Assembly (NCBI GenBank): GCA_950022695.1
Contig: CATLLN010000003.1
Location: 102,972-166,971 of the forward strand
DNA length: 64,000 nt
DNA from: an uncultured bacterium
Lineage (GTDB): Bacteria > Cyanobacteriota > Vampirovibrionia > Gastranaerophilales > Gastranaerophilaceae
Reading direction: 5' to 3'
Below the pieces are notes generated by a model that made no database searches, was not told the origin of the DNA, and saw only the letters and a list, made by a program, of their open reading frames with translations. Numbering within the stretch: position 1 is the stretch's first letter; the number at the start of each line of letters is the position of its first letter. Made by a program: the position numbers and the translations under genes. Shown in pieces: positions 55,604 to 64,000 of this stretch.

Positions 55604-57574
55604 TTATTTTTCAAGCTTATTAATTCTTTTATCGATATCTGCAATACGTTTTTGAATAGATTTCTGATTATCTGCAATCAGTTTAGTATCTTTTTCAAGT
55701 GATTCTATCTCTTTAGCATTTGCCTGAACCTTAGTATCAAGTTCTTTTGCAGCATTGATTGTAGCGAAGAACATTTCATCCCAGCGAATACCAAGATAAC
55801 CGTCTTTACCTTCTGAAACTGATTCAGGGAAGTATTTTTGTAAATCCTGTGCCATTACACCAACTTGAGGTACTGAATCTTTATCAGATTTAAATGTATA
55901 GTTATAAGGCATTACATATAGTATTTTATTAATTGCATCAGTATTTTCAGTTATATTTTCCTTTAATCGAATATCAGACAAACCAAGGTTTGGACAACTA
56001 GTAGTAGAAGGATAGTTACCAACACCGCAAGCTCCGAAATCAGAAACAATTCCGAGAGAACTCATTGAATACGGATCTTTGTTACGCTTATAATCTTTTC
56101 CGCCAAAAATCGTAGCAGCCCCAACACCACCGATACCAAGTCCTCCAACAGCAACACCAACAATAACACCTATAGATGCTCCGCCTGTAACTACTGCAGA
56201 AACAGCAGCAACAGCGACAATTAATGCACCAACAATATTTGCCAGCCAACTGCAAGCTTTTGAATCTCTAAACTTTTTTCTACCACCAATACAACGTCTG
56301 CCACATCTATCTTTACCACTTTCAGATCCCAATTCATAACCTGCAGAAATTGGCTGTACTGAATATAAATTTCCTGAAGATGCACTTGGAATATATAAAT
56401 TCCCACGGACTACAAGATTTGAGTTCAATACAACAGTTGGACCTAATTGAGGTTTTGCTGCAAGAGTAGCTTTTCTTGGAATATTATGGACTTCAAGAAT
56501 AGAACGACCACCTAAACCACCATAAGGTTTTCCACCAATAAAAATATGATCATAATCATCTTGCCCCCAACCCAAGTTTTGAGTAGCATTATTAGTACCA
56601 AAGTTATAGCCTGCACGATACCCTATACAAGTTTTACGACCATTACCCGAACCTTGCGATGTATTAAAGCTATCGCAAGCGCCAACACCGACAGCTGTAA
56701 GATTACGAGCATTAGGGTGACCACCTTCATATACTCCGGAACCGATAATAGTGTTGCTCATTGGAGATACACCATAATATCTGGAGTTTAAAATTGTATT
56801 TTTTTCATTACCGGCACCTTCGAAGCCAACAGCCCCGGCATTATATCCTAATAAAACATTTTCAGTACCAGATGAGCTTACTAACCCAAGATTACCTGCA
56901 CCAACGGCAATAGAGTTATTAATCATTGTATTTTCTGCTTTTCCGGTATTAGCTCCGACAAACAATGAATTTTCTGAACGAGCATACAAAGCTGAATCTC
57001 GACCTATTGCTGTAGTAGCTGAAGGTGTTGCATTTAGCTTACCCATCATAGCCCTTGAACCAATTGCAGTACTACCGGAAGTTGAACTTAGTTTTTCTGC
57101 AGCAGTCATACCAGCAATTGTATTATTTGAACCACTATCTAAAATTGAGTTATAGTTATTATCCTTATTTCCATTAAGTTTACCTGAAGTTACAATATTT
57201 CCCTTGTTATCAATAGCAAAAACTCCGGCAAATGTACCATTTCCGTTATTACCATATCTGAATTGAATCATATCTTGATATTTTTTAGCTTTGACAACAA
57301 CTTTAGAATATGGCTTGAAGTCAGCAATATTTAAAGGATCAACACCTACAAAAGCAGTAGAAGTCCAGGTTGGTGTACCCGGGTCATAAAAGGCATCTTT
57401 CTGATCATCTTCATTTACAAACATCCATACCGGTTCATTACTCGATGTAGAACCAGCTTTTCGCTTAGTCATAATTGGAAGCATTGCAGAAAATAATACA
57501 GCTACAATGACCAGAACAATTAATAACTCTGTAAGCGAGAAAGCCCTTTTAAATATATTTAAATTCATCCTCAT
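55604..57574 (-). CDS. Pilin-anchored fibre protein with S74 chaperone (copy 3)
   Basis: About 656 residues; start uncertain among TTG 57577, ATG 57574 and ATG 57568. Prepilin leader KRA|FSLTELLIVLVIVAVL with Glu+5. Stalk with FYDPGTPTW and QFRYG; about nine less regular repeats (NSIAVGAGNLG, YNAGAVG) at 140-345. The tip segment (about 415-555) has Cys pairs (RCGRRC) and an unusual hydrophobic Gly/Ala/Val-rich stretch of about 45 residues. S74 domain begins SDIRLKEN (near 555), then QVGVMAQDLQKYFP and a coiled coil. It heads the two-gene operon with copy 2. SD GGAG close upstream. Confidence 0.82.
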   Translation of the reverse strand: MRMNLNIFKRAFSLTELLIVLVIVAVLFSAMLPIMTKRKAGSTSSNEPVWMFVNEDDQKDAFYDPGTPTWTSTAFVGVDPLNIADFKPYSKVVVKAKKYQDMIQFRYGNNGNGTFAGVFAIDNKGNIVTSGKLNGNKDNNYNSILDSGSNNTIAGMTAAEKLSSTSGSTAIGSRAMMGKLNATPSATTAIGRDSALYARSENSLFVGANTGKAENTMINNSIAVGAGNLGLVSSSGTENVLLGYNAGAVGFEGAGNEKNTILNSRYYGVSPMSNTIIGSGVYEGGHPNARNLTAVGVGACDSFNTSQGSGNGRKTCIGYRAGYNFGTNNATQNLGWGQDDYDHIFIGGKPYGGLGGRSILEVHNIPRKATLAAKPQLGPTVVLNSNLVVRGNLYIPSASSGNLYSVQPISAGYELGSESGKDRCGRRCIGGRKKFRDSKACSWLANIVGALIVAVAAVSAVVTGGASIGVIVGVAVGGLGIGGVGAATIFGGKDYKRNKDPYSMSSLGIVSDFGACGVGNYPSTTSCPNLGLSDIRLKENITENTDAINKILYVMPYNYTFKSDKDSVPQVGVMAQDLQKYFPESVSEGKDGYLGIRWDEMFFATINAAKELDTKVQANAKEIESLEKDTKLIADNQKSIQKRIADIDKRINKLEK

Positions 57575-57741
57575 CAAACTCCAAATACTATAACTATATA
57601 ATATATATTATAACATGTCTTGAAGAATTTTTCAATATGGGATTCATGTATCATATAAAAACTTATTATTAGTTAAACACGTAAAATTCATACATTACAA
57701 AAGTTTACATTCCGCCAAATTTGATATGATAAAATTTTTAT

Positions 57742-59136
57742 ATGAGTTCAAGAAAACTAAAATGGTTAATTTGTATTTTAATTATCTGCGGCAACTTTCT
57801 GGGTATGTTAGATTCCAGCACTGTTAATCTTGCACTTTTTCCTATAGCAAAAGGATTAAATGTATCACTAACTGAAGTTCAATGGATAATTATTGCTTAC
57901 ATGCTAGTATTAACTATATTTTTACCATTTTTTGGAAAGTTAGGCGATATTTTTCCTAAAAATAAAATTTACAGTGCAGGATTCACTATATTTGCATTAG
58001 GTGCATTTTTGAACTTTACGGCAAACAATTTTTACCTTTTGGTTGCGTATAGGTGTTTAGAAGCCCTGGGCGCATCAATAATGATGGCAAATGGGATGGC
58101 TGTAATTGCAACATTATTTAAAGGATCAGATAGAGGAAAAGCATTGGGAATTAATGCTTGTCTCGTTGCAATTGGCGGAATGAGTGGACCTGCAGTAGGC
58201 GGATTCTTAATCAATTCTTTTGACTGGCATGCAATATTCTTACCATCCGTTCCAATAGCTGTAGTTGGTGCAATTCTTTCATATAAACTTATACCTTCAT
58301 ATCACAAGAAAAAAGCTTTCAAATTCGATTATAAAGGCTTTTTATATTTTACAGTAGGTTTACTTGCCTTGCTGCTCGCTATTTCTGAAGGACACACATG
58401 GGGTTGGAAATCAATTAAAATAATTACACTTGGTATAATCACTTTGGTTTTTGGAGGATTATTCTATTTTAGAGATAAAAAAATCAACTATCCATTAATA
58501 AATTTTAAAATGTTTAAAATAAAAACCTTTACATTTGGCAATATTGCAGTTATGACATCTTATATGTGCATGTTCACAAACGGCGTATTACTGCCGTTTT
58601 TTCTGCAAGAAATCGTAAAATACAATGCGCTTGTAACAGGTTTATTAATCTTACCATATTCAATTGCATCTTCTGCTGTTGCCCCATTTGCAGGAAGCTA
58701 TGCAGGAAAATACGGAAGCAGATTATTAACAATAGTCGGTCCGTTAATATATATAATTGCACTGATTATATTTACAACATTTAACCCGTCAACTCCAATG
58801 TGGGAAATTGTTTTAGCATCAATCATTATGGGAATAGGAAACGGCTGTTTTCAATCACCTTCTAATAATGCCATTATAACTTGTGTTAACAAAGATGAAC
58901 TTGGGATTGCAAGCGGGATTTTATCATTATCAAGAAACTTAGGTAATATTTTAGGCGTTGCAATAACAATTACATTATTTGACAGTTTTAAAACATCAAT
59001 GCTTGAAGATGGAATTTTATACCAAAATGCGTTTTTAAAATCTTATCATTTAACAATGTGTTTTGGTATATTATTTGGTGTTATCTGTCTGCTATGTTCA
59101 TTAATTGCATACGCTCCGCAAAAAGAAGAAATCTAG
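57742..59136 (+). CDS. MFS transporter, DHA2 (EmrB/QacA) family
   Basis: 464 residues, about 14 transmembrane helices; drug:H+ antiporter-2 type. D1 motif GMLDSSTVNLALFPIA (residues 21-36), motif A GKLGDIFPKNK near 66-76, motif C GMSGPAVGG near 150. No SD; a TATGAT -10 box at 57725 lies 11 bases before the ATG with TTTACA (57704) upstream, so the mRNA may be almost leaderless. Monocistronic, followed by the 59185 gene. Substrate unknown. Confidence 0.88.
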   Translation: MSSRKLKWLICILIICGNFLGMLDSSTVNLALFPIAKGLNVSLTEVQWIIIAYMLVLTIFLPFFGKLGDIFPKNKIYSAGFTIFALGAFLNFTANNFYLLVAYRCLEALGASIMMANGMAVIATLFKGSDRGKALGINACLVAIGGMSGPAVGGFLINSFDWHAIFLPSVPIAVVGAILSYKLIPSYHKKKAFKFDYKGFLYFTVGLLALLLAISEGHTWGWKSIKIITLGIITLVFGGLFYFRDKKINYPLINFKMFKIKTFTFGNIAVMTSYMCMFTNGVLLPFFLQEIVKYNALVTGLLILPYSIASSAVAPFAGSYAGKYGSRLLTIVGPLIYIIALIIFTTFNPSTPMWEIVLASIIMGIGNGCFQSPSNNAIITCVNKDELGIASGILSLSRNLGNILGVAITITLFDSFKTSMLEDGILYQNAFLKSYHLTMCFGILFGVICLLCSLIAYAPQKEEI

Positions 59137-59184
59137 CAAAAAATATTTTTACACGATTTATATACGATAAAAAAGGAATTTTAA

Positions 59185-59883
59185 ATGAAAATCGTACACA
59201 ATCGTCAAAATGTAATAAAACATCCTAAACAAGCTCTCCTCAAACTTGAAGAAAAAGTAACACAAAGTTTGCTAAAGAAAGAAACTATAAATATAAAAGC
59301 TTTTTCCAGTGAATTACACGATATCGGAGATGCATTCGTAAACCGAAATGAAATTGAATGTTTAAATAAACACGGAAAAAGATTAGCAGAGACTCTGGTA
59401 AAACTTGGCGATAATAATCTTGCCGGAATTATTTACAGTCTTATGATTCGTCTAAATCCGAAACATACAACCGTAGTAGAACAAGTAGCTACAAATGCTC
59501 TTGCAATAGCTAAACGTCTTAATGACCCGGTTCACATAATGGCGCGTGCAAACGACTTAAAAGAAATCTACAGAATCAGCCAACCGGGAAGTGCAAAACA
59601 CCTAAAAAGCCTGCAAACAGAGAAAAGAGCACTAAATGATATATGCAATAATTACCAGAATGTACAAAAAAGATATCGTACCTTAAGTCGTAAAATGCGT
59701 CCAGTGGAAGCTTATGAACTCAAACTTGCAGCAATAAGATATGAAATTGCAAAAATTTTAGCAAAAGAAAACAAAACAGCAGCTATAGAAGAGTTATTAG
59801 CAGCAAAAGAGATTCTAGAAAAATATGACAAAGGAAATGTTTATATAAAAATTAATAATCTGTTAGCAGAACTTAAGAAATAA
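59185..59883 (+). CDS. Hypothetical helical protein
   Basis: 232 residues, no signal or transmembrane region; basic and almost all helical, with TPR-like helix pairs (residues 60-130: AETLVKLGDNNLAGIIYSLM, in part NLAGIIYSL). A basic, coiled-coil-like segment lies at 140-190. Good SD (AAAAGGA). I associate proteins of this sort with Gastranaerophilales but know no function. Confidence 0.6.
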   Translation: MKIVHNRQNVIKHPKQALLKLEEKVTQSLLKKETINIKAFSSELHDIGDAFVNRNEIECLNKHGKRLAETLVKLGDNNLAGIIYSLMIRLNPKHTTVVEQVATNALAIAKRLNDPVHIMARANDLKEIYRISQPGSAKHLKSLQTEKRALNDICNNYQNVQKRYRTLSRKMRPVEAYELKLAAIRYEIAKILAKENKTAAIEELLAAKEILEKYDKGNVYIKINNLLAELKK

Positions 59884-59893
59884 ACATATAGTA

Positions 59894-59922
59894 TTGAAAT
59901 AATAAAATTTCTGTTTTATGAT
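59894..59922 (+). promoter_or_regulatory. Promoter of typA
   Basis: TTGAAA at 59894, 17-base spacer, TATGAT at 59917. Confidence 0.7.
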
Positions 59923-59971
59923 ATAAGTGTAAATTATACACTAAACAAAAATAATGATAGGCAGGATATGT

Positions 59972-61768
59972 ATGACTTGTAATGATAATATTAGAAATAT
60001 AGCAATTATAGCACACGTTGACCACGGTAAAACTACTTTGGTTGACTGTTTGTTAAAACAATCAGGCGCGTTTAGAGAAAATCAGCAGATTGAAGAACGT
60101 GTTTTAGATAGTAACGATTTGGAAAGAGAAAGAGGAATTACAATTCTTTCAAAAAATATTTCAATCGACTATAACGGAACAAAAATCAACGTTGTAGATA
60201 CTCCCGGTCACGCAGATTTCGGCGGAGAAGTCGAACGTGTACTTGGCATGGTTGACGGAGCTTTACTTATTGTCGATGCAGCTGAAGGACCTATGCCTCA
60301 AACAAGATTTGTACTATCAAAAGCTCTGGAATTAGGGTTAAAAATTATTGTTGTAATTAACAAAATAGATAAACCTGCAGCTGAGCCTTTAACAGCATTA
60401 GATAAAGTATTTGACTTGTTTACAGAGTTAACAGACAGAGAAGATTTAATTGATTTTCCTTTTATTTTCACAAGCAGCTTGAACGGCTTTGCCATCAATG
60501 ATTTAGAAGATGAAAGAAAAGATATGGTTCCTCTTTTAGAAAGTATTGTAAAAAATATCCAAGCACCTGTTGGTGATGAAAATGAACCGTTCCAATTCAG
60601 AGCTACAACCTTAGATTATAATGAATATGTCGGCAGAATCGTTGTTGGACGTATCGCTCACGGAAAAGTAAAATCTCAAGACCAAGTTTGCGTACTTCAC
60701 ACTGATGGTTCACAAGAACGCGGAAAAATAGTAAAACTTTTCGGATTTAAAGATTTAGGCAGAGTTGAAATTGAATCAGCATCAGCCGGTGATATTGTAG
60801 GTATTGCAGGTTTTGCAGACATTCAAATCGGTGAAACAATTTGTGATCCGGCTAATCCAAAAGCATTACCGCTAATTAAAGTTGATGAACCTACATTACA
60901 AATGAATTTTTCAGTAAACGACAGCCCATTTGCAGGAACTGAAGGTAAATTTGTAACATCAAGACAAATAAGAAAACGTCTTTATAACGAACTTGAAAAA
61001 AATGTAAGTTTACGTGTTGAAGATACTGATTCAACTGATTGCTTTAAGGTTTCAGGCAGAGGCGAATTGCATTTGAGTATTTTAATCGAAACAATGCGAC
61101 GTGAAGGTTATGAATTTGCAGTATCAAAACCGGAAGTTATTTTTAAAAATATTAACGGAGAGCATTGCGAACCATACGAAAACCTAATAATCGATGTTCC
61201 GGAAGAATATGCAGGTTCTGCAATTGAAAGACTTTCAGGCAGAAAAGCAGAAATGAAAGATATGCAAACTTCAAAAGGCAGAACAAATTTAACATTCCAC
61301 ATTCCGGCACGCGGTTTAATAGGTTTTAGAAGTGAATTTATAAGAATGACCAGAGGTGAAGGTATTATGTACCATACATTCCTTCACTACAGACCATTTG
61401 CCGGTGATATTCCTCGCCAAAGAAGCGGCTCAATCATTGCTCACGAACAAGGCGAAGCAATTCCATATGCTTTAGCACAATATGAAGACCGTGGAGTATT
61501 CTTTATCACTCCTAAAACAAAAGTCTACAGAGGTATGATTATCGGTGAATGTAACAGACCGCAAGATATTGTAGTAAACATTTGTAAAACTAAAAAACTT
61601 ACTAATATGAGAAGTTCAACAGCAGATGTAATGGTTACCTTACAAGCGCCAAAAACTCTTTCACTGGAAGAAGCATTAGAATACATCGGAGATGAAGAAC
61701 TTGTAGAAATAACACCGGAAAATATCAGACTTAGAAAATCTGACTTAACTAAAAAAATATATAACTAA
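59972..61768 (+). CDS. typA: Translational GTPase TypA/BipA
   Basis: About 598 residues from ATG 59972, with GGCAGGA five bases upstream (an in-frame ATG at 59954 has none); the protein then begins MTCNDNIRNIAIIAHVDHGK like other TypA. G1 AHVDHGKT, G3 DTPGHADFGGE, G4 NKID; EF-G-like domains III and V (FSVNDSPFAGTEGKFVTSRQ in part, ISxLxEKRREGYE-like ETMRREGYEF) and a C-terminal domain with RGLIGFRSEF. A ribosome-assembly GTPase, important in the cold. Confidence 0.95.
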   Translation: MTCNDNIRNIAIIAHVDHGKTTLVDCLLKQSGAFRENQQIEERVLDSNDLERERGITILSKNISIDYNGTKINVVDTPGHADFGGEVERVLGMVDGALLIVDAAEGPMPQTRFVLSKALELGLKIIVVINKIDKPAAEPLTALDKVFDLFTELTDREDLIDFPFIFTSSLNGFAINDLEDERKDMVPLLESIVKNIQAPVGDENEPFQFRATTLDYNEYVGRIVVGRIAHGKVKSQDQVCVLHTDGSQERGKIVKLFGFKDLGRVEIESASAGDIVGIAGFADIQIGETICDPANPKALPLIKVDEPTLQMNFSVNDSPFAGTEGKFVTSRQIRKRLYNELEKNVSLRVEDTDSTDCFKVSGRGELHLSILIETMRREGYEFAVSKPEVIFKNINGEHCEPYENLIIDVPEEYAGSAIERLSGRKAEMKDMQTSKGRTNLTFHIPARGLIGFRSEFIRMTRGEGIMYHTFLHYRPFAGDIPRQRSGSIIAHEQGEAIPYALAQYEDRGVFFITPKTKVYRGMIIGECNRPQDIVVNICKTKKLTNMRSSTADVMVTLQAPKTLSLEEALEYIGDEELVEITPENIRLRKSDLTKKIYN

Positions 61769-61782
61769 AGTAATAAACAAAT

Positions 61783-61817
61783 AAAAAAAAGATGAGATTT
61801 AAATCTCATCTTTTTTT
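61783..61817. terminator. Bidirectional terminator between typA and the repeat protein
   Basis: Palindrome with arms AAAGATGAGATTT / AAATCTCATCTTT and T-runs on both sides. Confidence 0.88.
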
Positions 61818-61821
61818 ATAA

Positions 61822-62253
61822 CTAATATCCAATATACTGTGGAAGATATGACCCATCATAGTTGTAGCCATAATCTATATGCTGACCTCCAATTGATTGT
61901 GGAGCATAAGAACCATTAGGAGTATAACCGTACTGAATCCTTTGTCCGCCAACTGATTGTGGAGCATATGATCCGTTAGGATTATATCCGTATTGAACCT
62001 TCTGTCCGCCAACTGATTGCGGGACATACGAACCGTCGGGATTGTATCCGTATTGAACCTTTTGTCCGCCAACTGATTGCGGAACATACGAACCGTCGGG
62101 ATTATAACCATATTGAACCTTCTGCCCGCCAACTGATTGCGGAACATATGATCCGTCAGGATTGTATCCGTATTGAATATTGCCCGCAAAACACGGAACA
62201 ACACTCAATACCAGAAACATATAAAATGCTATAATTCTTTTGATTAAATTCAC
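61822..62253 (-). CDS. Secreted protein of six 20-residue repeats
   Basis: 143 residues from a GTG one base after the lysS stop, so translationally coupled. Signal peptide about 1-23 (cleavage near CFAGN). The rest is six units with consensus QYGYNPDGSYVPQSVGGQ-K/R-V/I (20 residues, 60 bp), the last ending in a degenerate IGY. Aromatic- and Gly-rich, like extracellular adhesive or amyloid-like sequences, but function unknown. Confidence 0.78.
   Translation of the reverse strand: MNLIKRIIAFYMFLVLSVVPCFAGNIQYGYNPDGSYVPQSVGGQKVQYGYNPDGSYVPQSVGGQKVQYGYNPDGSYVPQSVGGQKVQYGYNPNGSYAPQSVGGQRIQYGYTPNGSYAPQSIGGQHIDYGYNYDGSYLPQYIGY
61850..62180 (-). repeat. Tandem 60-bp coding repeats
   Basis: About five and a half in-frame copies of a 60-bp unit in the repeat-protein gene; the three copies nearest the 5' end are almost identical, later ones have drifted, which suggests growth by slippage or unequal exchange at the 5' side. 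Confidence 0.8.
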
Positions 62254-62254
62254 T

Positions 62255-63760
62255 CTAATCTCTTTTCTTTAAAGTTGGGAACGCAATTACGTCTCTAATT
62301 GACGGAGAATTAGTTAAAAGCATAATCAATCTGTCAATACCTAAACCAAGTCCGCCCATCGGAGGTACACCGTGTTCTAAAGCGCAGATATAATCTTCAT
62401 CAATCGGCATTGCTTCATCATCACCTGCGGCTTTTGCTTCCATTTGAGCTTCAAATCTTGCTCTCTGGTCTATCGGGTCTGTAAGTTCAGAAAATGCGTT
62501 AGAAATTTCCCATCCATTAACACGAGTTTCAAAACGTTCTGTAAGTCTAGGATTATCTCTATGCACTTTAGCAAGTGGAGAAATATCTCTCGGGTAATCA
62601 TAAATATGAATAGGCTGAATCAAAGAACCTTCAATTTTTTCTTCAAACACTCTTTCTACAACCTGTCCCCAGTTATCGCAATCATCAGCATCAACTTTTA
62701 CTGATTTTGCTTTTTCTTTTGCTTCTTCAACAGTTTCAATTTTGTTAAAATCAATACCTGTAGCTTCTTCAACAGCACCTAGCATAGTTTTTCTATCCCA
62801 AGGCGGAGTTAAATCAATTTCGTTTTCGCCGTATTGAATTTTTGTAGTACCAAGAACTTCTTGAGCTACAAAAGCTACAAGATTTTCAGTTAAGTCCATC
62901 ATATCATTGTAATCAACATAAGCCTGATACAATTCCATCATTGTGAATTCCGGATTATGACGAGTATCAATACCTTCATTTCTGAAACTTCTATTAATTT
63001 CAAAGATTTTTTCGCTAACACCGCCAACCATTAAACGTTTCAAGTAAAGCTCAGGAGCAATTCTCAAAAACATATCCATATCTAAGGTGTTATGGTGAGT
63101 AATAAACGGTCTTGCATTAGCGCCGCCTGCCTGTGGATGAAGCATTGGAGTTTCAACTTCCATAAAGCCTTTATTAATTAAATATTCTCTAACTTTTTGA
63201 ATAATTAAACTTCTTTGTTGGAAAGTCTTTTTAACGTCTTCATTTACAATCATATCTACATATCTTTGACGATATTTAGTTTCAACATCAGTCAAGCCGT
63301 GGAATTTTTCAGGGAGCGGAAGTAAAGATTTAGACAAAATCTGTAATGATTTAGCTTTAATAGTTAACTCTCCGCGCGGAGTTCTTCTAACTGAACCGTA
63401 AAAACCTACTACATCACCGATATCAATAGTTTTTAAAGTTTGTAAATCTTCTTCAGACAAGTTTTCCTTATGAGAGAAAATTTGAATTTTTCCTGAAGCA
63501 TCTACAAGGTCAATAAACATACCGGAATTACGGTTTGCCATAACTCTTCCGGCTACATGATATGAATCTTCAACTTCTTCTCCTACAGCCAGGTCTTTAT
63601 ACTTATCTTGCAAGTCCTGCGCCATAATATCTTTGTCATAACCATACGGATACGGATTTAATCCGCGTTCTCTCAAATTATTCATCTTTTGGATTCTAAC
63701 CTGACGAATTTGGTTTTGAGAAGATGTTGATTCTTGATTTTTTTCTACTTGTTGAGTCAT
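62255..63760 (-). CDS. lysS: Lysyl-tRNA synthetase, class II
   Basis: 501 residues. An OB-fold anticodon-binding domain (about 60-160: VAGRVMANRNSGMFIDLVD in part) then the class II catalytic core: motif 1 VREYLINKGFMEVETPMLHP in part, motif 2 RIAPELYLKRL and FRNEGIDTRHNPEFT, motif 3 GLGLGIDRLIMLLTN. Charges tRNA-Lys. Normal length. SD AAGGA just upstream; GTG of the repeat protein follows its stop. Confidence 0.96.
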   Translation of the reverse strand: MTQQVEKNQESTSSQNQIRQVRIQKMNNLRERGLNPYPYGYDKDIMAQDLQDKYKDLAVGEEVEDSYHVAGRVMANRNSGMFIDLVDASGKIQIFSHKENLSEEDLQTLKTIDIGDVVGFYGSVRRTPRGELTIKAKSLQILSKSLLPLPEKFHGLTDVETKYRQRYVDMIVNEDVKKTFQQRSLIIQKVREYLINKGFMEVETPMLHPQAGGANARPFITHHNTLDMDMFLRIAPELYLKRLMVGGVSEKIFEINRSFRNEGIDTRHNPEFTMMELYQAYVDYNDMMDLTENLVAFVAQEVLGTTKIQYGENEIDLTPPWDRKTMLGAVEEATGIDFNKIETVEEAKEKAKSVKVDADDCDNWGQVVERVFEEKIEGSLIQPIHIYDYPRDISPLAKVHRDNPRLTERFETRVNGWEISNAFSELTDPIDQRARFEAQMEAKAAGDDEAMPIDEDYICALEHGVPPMGGLGLGIDRLIMLLTNSPSIRDVIAFPTLKKRD

Positions 63761-63813
63761 CTTTTTTCAATCCTTCTTTTTATAATACTGAATTTATAAT
63801 AAAATTTTACCAT

Positions 63814-63852
63814 AAAAAAGAAGAAAAAAGGGCGGAGCTATCAGCTCCGCCC
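63814..63852 (-). terminator. Terminator of the right-edge gene
   Basis: Stem GGGCGGAGCT / AGCTCCGCCC with a TTTTTTCTTCTTTTTT tail on the minus strand, just downstream of the partial gene. Confidence 0.85.
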
Positions 63853-63862
63853 TTAATAAAAG

Positions 63863-64000
63863 TTATAACTGCTTAAAATCACCTGCATAAACTGTTCTTG
63901 TAGAACTTTGAGAATGTTTAGTAATGGCTATTTTTTGAGCATTAGTCATTTGTTTTATTATTTTTTTCTCAGGGGTTGCACTAGTAAGCTTATCAGTTGA
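63863..64000 (-). CDS. C-terminal end of a protein gene (partial)
   Basis: The last 45 residues of a gene whose start lies beyond base 64000, read on the minus strand and ending in TAA at 63863. Basic and helical (KKIIKQMTNAQKIAI) with the final residues VYAGDFKQL. Too short to assign. A terminator directly downstream supports a real gene end. Confidence 0.65.
   Translation of the reverse strand, partial: STDKLTSATPEKKIIKQMTNAQKIAITKHSQSSTRTVYAGDFKQL

Noticed and set aside
50175..57574. A prophage, because S74 domains belong to phage tails
   Set aside because: No phage structural, packaging or integrase gene is near and each protein begins with a prepilin leader.
50175..57574. Trimeric autotransporters (YadA type)
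   Set aside because: The repeats resemble YadA heads but the C-terminal beta-barrel anchor is missing; an S74 domain is there instead.
61850..62180. CRISPR-like array from the 60-bp periodicity
   Set aside because: Repeats have no spacers, are in frame and encode a signal-peptide protein.

Overview
The window is AT-rich, densely coding bacterial chromosome with no plasmid, phage or IS genes. Several traits point to a non-photosynthetic cyanobacterial relative of the Gastranaerophilales / Vampirovibrionia (Melainabacteria) type. These are a Tic20-like membrane protein, short group 1/2-type sigma-70, flagellar genes in a Gram-negative-like cell with lipoproteins, many prepilin-leader proteins fused to fibre repeats, and an isolated rpsL-rpsG pair. 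The lineage call is inference; no marker was searched.

Layout. 1-3989: a surface-sugar operon (kinase-like phosphotransferase open to the left edge, HAD phosphatase, type I phosphomannose isomerase-like, ribulose-phosphate 3-epimerase-like, GT9-like transferase), closed by a terminator. 4000-9036: tRNA-Leu, a patatin lipase, then pgi - secreted protein - trxB - HEAT-like protein. 9037-13046: lineage-type hypothetical proteins, including a 700-residue protein and an AMIN-like secreted membrane protein. 13144-16264: wecB, and divergently a glutaredoxin plus a hybrid-cluster-protein relative that has lost its cluster ligands. 16297-18869: rpsL-rpsG and a TPR - Tic20-like pair. 19806-27931: AI-2E transporter, radical SAM protein, histidine phosphatase, leuD, SEC-C protein, recN, and a zinc-ribbon/SPFH fusion. 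28074-31260: sigma factor, tRNA-Val, a pseudopilin and an LppM-like lipoprotein. 31355-36970: rlmD-like methyltransferase, and the mtnP - yggT - yggT - trkA - trkH operon. 37351-43489: secreted protein, TPR protein, proS, panD, glnA, rsfS and rpiB. 43712-45907: a flagellar block (fliJ, FliK-position protein, hook/rod protein). 46066-50013: rpsA and valS. 50175-57574: three large proteins surrounding metK that join a type IV prepilin N-terminus to YadA-head-like repeats and a C-terminal S74 intramolecular chaperone. 57742-64000: MFS exporter, helical protein, typA, a 20-residue-repeat secreted protein, lysS and the end of one more gene.

The most striking content is the pilin-anchored, self-processing fibre family at 50175-57574. 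Its members share both ends and differ in a Cys-rich tip segment just before the chaperone. Other points of note are the ligand-less hybrid cluster protein paired with a glutaredoxin, a dispersed intergenic repeat of about 80 bp seen four times, a candidate small RNA locus with an orphan terminator, and possible leaderless starts. Many short genes use TTG or GTG starts; I moved several starts to the codon with the better Shine-Dalgarno (SD) sequence.
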